Below, one piece after another: positions 60,483 to 63,243 of a DNA stretch of 63,243 nucleotides. The notes under the pieces are model-generated. The model did no database searches, was not told the DNA's origin, and was given only the letters and a program-made list of their open reading frames with translations. Position 1 is the stretch's first letter. Every line of letters begins with the position of its first letter. This stretch comes from Akkermansiaceae bacterium (GTDB lineage: Bacteria > Verrucomicrobiota > Verrucomicrobiia > Verrucomicrobiales > Akkermansiaceae), in assembly GCA_903827375.1 (NCBI GenBank), contig CAIKHZ010000177.1, forward strand, positions 1 through 63,243, written 5' to 3'. The position numbers were made by a program, and so were the translations under genes.

Positions 60483-61712
60483 ATGATCAAACCGAAAAAA
60501 GTCGCTATTCTAACCGCTGGGGGGCTCGCCCCCTGTTTGTCCAGTGCTATTGGAGCACTCATCGAGCGTTATACCGAGATTGATCCGAGCATTGAGATCA
60601 TTTGTTACCGCGGCGGCTACAAGGGCCTTCTTCTGGGCGATAGCATCACGGTCACCCAAGCCATCCGCGACAACGCCGGCATCCTCCATCGCTACGGCGG
60701 CAGCCCGATTGGCAATAGCCGCGTCAAGCTCACCAACGTCAAGGATTGCGTCAAGCGCGGCCTCGTCAAGGAGGGCCAGGACCCGCAAAAGGTCGCCACC
60801 GAGCAATTGGTCAAGGATGGCGTGGATGTGCTCCACACCATCGGTGGCGATGACACCAACACTACCGCTGCGGAGTTGGCCAAGTTCCTCGAAACCAATA
60901 AGTATAATCTAACTGTTATCGGGTTGCCGAAAACCATCGACAACGATGTCTATCCGATCCGCCAGAGCCTCGGAGCCTGGACGGCCGCCGAACATGGATC
61001 TAACAACTTCTCCAATGTTGTGGCCGAGCACAACGCCAATCCGCGCATGCTCATTGTCCACGAGGTGATGGGGCGCAACTGTGGTTGGCTAACAGCGGCC
61101 ACTGCCCGCCACTACCAGGAGTCCTTGGATCGCCAGGATTGGTTGCCTGAACTCGGATTGACCAAGGAGCGCTTCTCAGTGCATGCGGTGTACGTCCCGG
61201 AGATGGCCATTGACTTTGATGCGGAAGCCAAGCGCCTGGGCAAATTGATGGATGAGATCGACAACGTGAATATCTTCATCTCCGAAGGTGCCGGTGTGGA
61301 TGACATCGTGCGGGCCATGGAAGCGGCCGGCCAGACGGTGCCTCGCGATGCTTTCGGCCACATCAAACTCGATGCGATCAACCCCGGTGCCTACTTCGGC
61401 AAGGAATTTGCCGCCAAACTAGGCGCCGAGAAAAACTTGATCCAAAAGAGCGGATATTACAGCCGCGCGGCGGCAGCAAATCTAGCCGATCAGCGGCTGA
61501 TCAAGGGATGCGTGGATCTCGCCGTGGAATGCGCCATGCGCCGCGAAGGCGGAGTTATCGGCCATGACGAGGACCGCAACAACGTGCTGCGGGCGATCGA
61601 ATTCGATCGCATCAAAGGCGGCAAACCCTTTGACATCGACACCCCTTGGTTCGAAAATCTGCTGGCCAAAATCGGCCAGTCCAAGGGAGCCAAGGTGCCC
61701 GTCAAACATTGA
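60483..61712 (+). CDS. pfp: 6-phosphofructokinase, PPi-dependent type
   Basis: The 409-residue PFK-family protein starts KKVAILTAGGLAPCLSSAIGALIERY. It has HTIGGDDTNTTAAELAKFL, where the second Asp (residue 124) replaces the Gly of ATP-PFK (GGDGS), the hallmark of pyrophosphate specificity. GLPKTIDNDVYP, EVMGRNCGWLTAATARHY and PGAYFGKEF give the sugar-phosphate site. It interconverts fructose-6-P and fructose-1,6-bisP, reversibly with PPi. The annotated frame extends 76 codons upstream into low-quality sequence; ATG 60483 is the conserved start. Confidence 0.94.
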   Translation: MIKPKKVAILTAGGLAPCLSSAIGALIERYTEIDPSIEIICYRGGYKGLLLGDSITVTQAIRDNAGILHRYGGSPIGNSRVKLTNVKDCVKRGLVKEGQDPQKVATEQLVKDGVDVLHTIGGDDTNTTAAELAKFLETNKYNLTVIGLPKTIDNDVYPIRQSLGAWTAAEHGSNNFSNVVAEHNANPRMLIVHEVMGRNCGWLTAATARHYQESLDRQDWLPELGLTKERFSVHAVYVPEMAIDFDAEAKRLGKLMDEIDNVNIFISEGAGVDDIVRAMEAAGQTVPRDAFGHIKLDAINPGAYFGKEFAAKLGAEKNLIQKSGYYSRAAAANLADQRLIKGCVDLAVECAMRREGGVIGHDEDRNNVLRAIEFDRIKGGKPFDIDTPWFENLLAKIGQSKGAKVPVKH

Positions 61713-61735
61713 ACTGAAAGGTTCAACTGAAAGGC

Positions 61736-61764
61736 TTGCAGGTGGGCTGAAAATCGCTTAAGAA
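61736..61764 (+). promoter_or_regulatory. sigma70-like promoter of the type II topoisomerase B gene
   Basis: TTGCAG (61736-61741), a 17-bp spacer and TAAGAA (61759-61764), about 22 nt before ATG 61787. It is preceded by a 10-bp direct repeat AACTGAAAGG (about 61711-61734). Confidence 0.45.
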
Positions 61765-61786
61765 ATGCGAAACATTCATCCCACCC

Positions 61787-63243
61787 ATGGCAGCGGACTA
61801 CACAGAAGCGGACATCAAGTCCTTGGATTGGCGCGAGCACATTCGCATGCGTCCCGGCATGTACATTGGCAAACTCGGCGACGGCTCGTCGCCTGACGAC
61901 GGCCTCTACATCCTGCTCAAGGAGGCCATCGACAACTCGATTGACGAGCACATCATGGGCTACGGCAAGGAGATTCAGGTGGATATTGATGACCAAGGAC
62001 GGGTGGAGGTGCGCGATTTTGGCCGCGGGATTCCCTTAGGCAAACTCTTCGATTGCGCCGCGCAAATCAACACCGGTGCCAAATACGATAGCGAGGCATT
62101 CAAGAAATCCGTCGGCCTCAATGGCGTTGGCATCAAGGCAGTCAACGCTCTATCGACGTTTTTTGAAATCCAGGCCTGGCGCGATGGGCAGACCAAGGCG
62201 CTGGAGTTTTCCAAGGGGCTGCTGACGGTGGACATGAAGAACCCGCGGCGCGACGAAGGAATCAACGGCACTCGTTTGGCGTTTGAGTTAGACCGCGGGG
62301 TATTTCCGCCCAAGGCGAAGTATCGCGAGGCGTTTGTGGAGAAGATGTGTCGCTACTACTCGTACCTGAATCCGGCGCTAACGACGATCTTCAACGGGAA
62401 GAAGTTCCGGGCCAAGGACGGCTTGTTGGACCTACTGCGAGCGGAAATGGAGAACGAGCCGTTGTATGCCCCGATCCATTTGGTGGGCAAGGATATTGAG
62501 ATCGCCTTCACCCACAGCGCAGAGAGCGGCGAAGAATATTATACTTTCGTCAACGGCCAAAACACGTCCCAGGGCGGCACTCATCTGGCCGCCTTTCGCG
62601 AGCAAATCGTGCAGGTGATCCGCGGGTTTTACAAAAAGCAATACGAAGCGGCTGACATCCGCGCCGGCATCGAGGCGGCGGTGAGCGTGCGCATCATCGA
62701 GCCGGTGTTTGAGAGCCAGGTGAAAACCAAGCTCGGCTCCAGCACGATCAGCCCCGATGGCGAATCATTGCGCACCTTCATCGGCAATTTCCTCAAGACC
62801 AACCTCGACAACTACCTGCACAAGAACCCTCAAGTGGCCGAGGCGATCCAAAAGCGCATCCAATCCGCCGAGCGCGAACGCAAGGACCTGAAAGGCATCC
62901 AAAAAATCGCCCGCGAACGCTCAAAACAGGCCAAGGTCCATAACAAAAAGTTGCGGGATTGCCGCGTCCGCTACGATAGCAAGCACAAGCGCCGCGACGA
63001 GAGCACGCTCTTTCTAACAGAGGGTGACTCCGCCTCCGGGTCCATCACCAAGAGCCGCGATGTGGAGACCCAGGCGGTGTTTTCCTTGCGTGGAAAGCCG
63101 CTCAACACCTTTGCCCTGCCGCGCAAAATCGTCTATGAAAACGAGGAGTTTGCGTTGCTCCAGGCCGCTCTCAACATCGAGGATGGCGTCGATGCCTTGC
63201 GCTATAACAAAGTGGTCATTGCCACCGACGCCGACGTGGACGG
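61787..63243 (+). CDS. parE: DNA topoisomerase IV/gyrase subunit B, partial
   Basis: The product runs off the window after 485 codons. GHKL ATPase motifs are [33 protein letters not shown] and [14 protein letters not shown]. The transducer has [15 protein letters not shown]. The start of the Toprim domain follows with [11 protein letters not shown] and, at the very end, ATDADVDG. The insertion pattern ([23 protein letters not shown] and [18 protein letters not shown]) fits the ParE-type branch seen in Bacteroidota/Verrucomicrobiota better than classic GyrB, but the naming is tentative. The C-terminal part lies outside the window. Confidence 0.92.
   Translation, partial: MAADYTEADIKSLDWREHIRMRPGMYIGKLGDGSSPDDGLYILLKEAIDNSIDEHIMGYGKEIQVDIDDQGRVEVRDFGRGIPLGKLFDCAAQINTGAKYDSEAFKKSVGLNGVGIKAVNALSTFFEIQAWRDGQTKALEFSKGLLTVDMKNPRRDEGINGTRLAFELDRGVFPPKAKYREAFVEKMCRYYSYLNPALTTIFNGKKFRAKDGLLDLLRAEMENEPLYAPIHLVGKDIEIAFTHSAESGEEYYTFVNGQNTSQGGTHLAAFREQIVQVIRGFYKKQYEAADIRAGIEAAVSVRIIEPVFESQVKTKLGSSTISPDGESLRTFIGNFLKTNLDNYLHKNPQVAEAIQKRIQSAERERKDLKGIQKIARERSKQAKVHNKKLRDCRVRYDSKHKRRDESTLFLTEGDSASGSITKSRDVETQAVFSLRGKPLNTFALPRKIVYENEEFALLQAALNIEDGVDALRYNKVVIATDADVD

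Noticed and set aside
1..63243. tRNA, rRNA or prophage genes
   Set aside because: No cloverleaf-like sequence with a CCA-proximal stem, no rRNA core and no phage structural genes were recognised by reading.

Overview
The window looks like about 63 kb of a chromosome from the phylum Verrucomicrobiota. Base composition is moderately high GC, and most genes lack a clear Shine-Dalgarno site. The secreted proteins support this placement: two GH29 fucosidases, a PQQ-like propeller, a DUF5703 remnant, and C-terminal modules of the pattern 'DGxxDxW ... RTYxxxYxxxLSGxW ... FYRVK/R'. The species cannot be named from sequence alone.

Layout. 0.1-2 kb: an Rpn/PDDEXK-type nuclease with a tandem-repeat tail and an orphan LolD/MacB-type ABC ATPase. 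2-5.1 kb: dnaA-dnaN behind a roughly 500 bp non-coding region that may hold oriC. 5.1-8.5 kb: a universal stress protein followed 13 bp later by a three-part protein, archaeo-eukaryotic-type primase + SF2 helicase + DUF559-like nuclease. This last protein is the best candidate here for a poorly described DNA-processing or defence protein. 8.6-11.5 kb: a CDF metal exporter and fucosidase 1. 11.6-15.7 kb: methionine synthase MetH split into two genes, the first behind a near-perfect 24 bp palindrome and a promoter implying a leaderless mRNA. 15.7-28.3 kb: an amidohydrolase, an Nramp transporter translationally coupled to a UspA protein, fucosidase 2, a PQQ-like propeller, a methyltransferase, an RNase D-like exonuclease, a second orphan ABC ATPase, a TetR regulator with an acidic repeat tail, an unrecognised 426-aa protein and nadD.

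28.5-39.1 kb: a 2874-residue secreted protein that combines a GH13 domain (with a substituted region-IV His), Ca-binding repeats, a glucodextranase/DOMON-like domain and a GH57-like domain. Two secreted or periplasmic proteins follow on the other strand. 39.1-47.3 kb: a Kelch-repeat remnant, gmk, then araB-araA-araD, a sodium/sugar symporter and an FAD-dependent amino-acid dehydrogenase in one tight operon. A GH5-like + GH43 fusion at 58.4-60.3 kb could supply arabinose or xylose to it. 47.3-48.2 kb: a decayed DUF5703 gene. 48.2-54.2 kb: housekeeping genes (aroC, gatB, yraN, rnhB, rpsU with a clear promoter and terminator), a VOC protein, a membrane protein and a CxxC protein. 54.3-58.2 kb: sucA-sucB, in which E2 lacks a recognisable E3-binding domain. 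60.5 kb to the end: PPi-type phosphofructokinase and the 5' part of a GyrB/ParE subunit.

Overall this is a polysaccharide-degrading heterotroph. Fucose, arabinose and alpha-glucan hydrolases feed arabinose uptake and catabolism, PPi-dependent glycolysis and the TCA cycle. I saw no rRNA, tRNA, CRISPR array, complete insertion sequence or prophage. A short word, CTAAC/GTTAG, recurs far more often than its one-base variants and may be a genome-wide signal.
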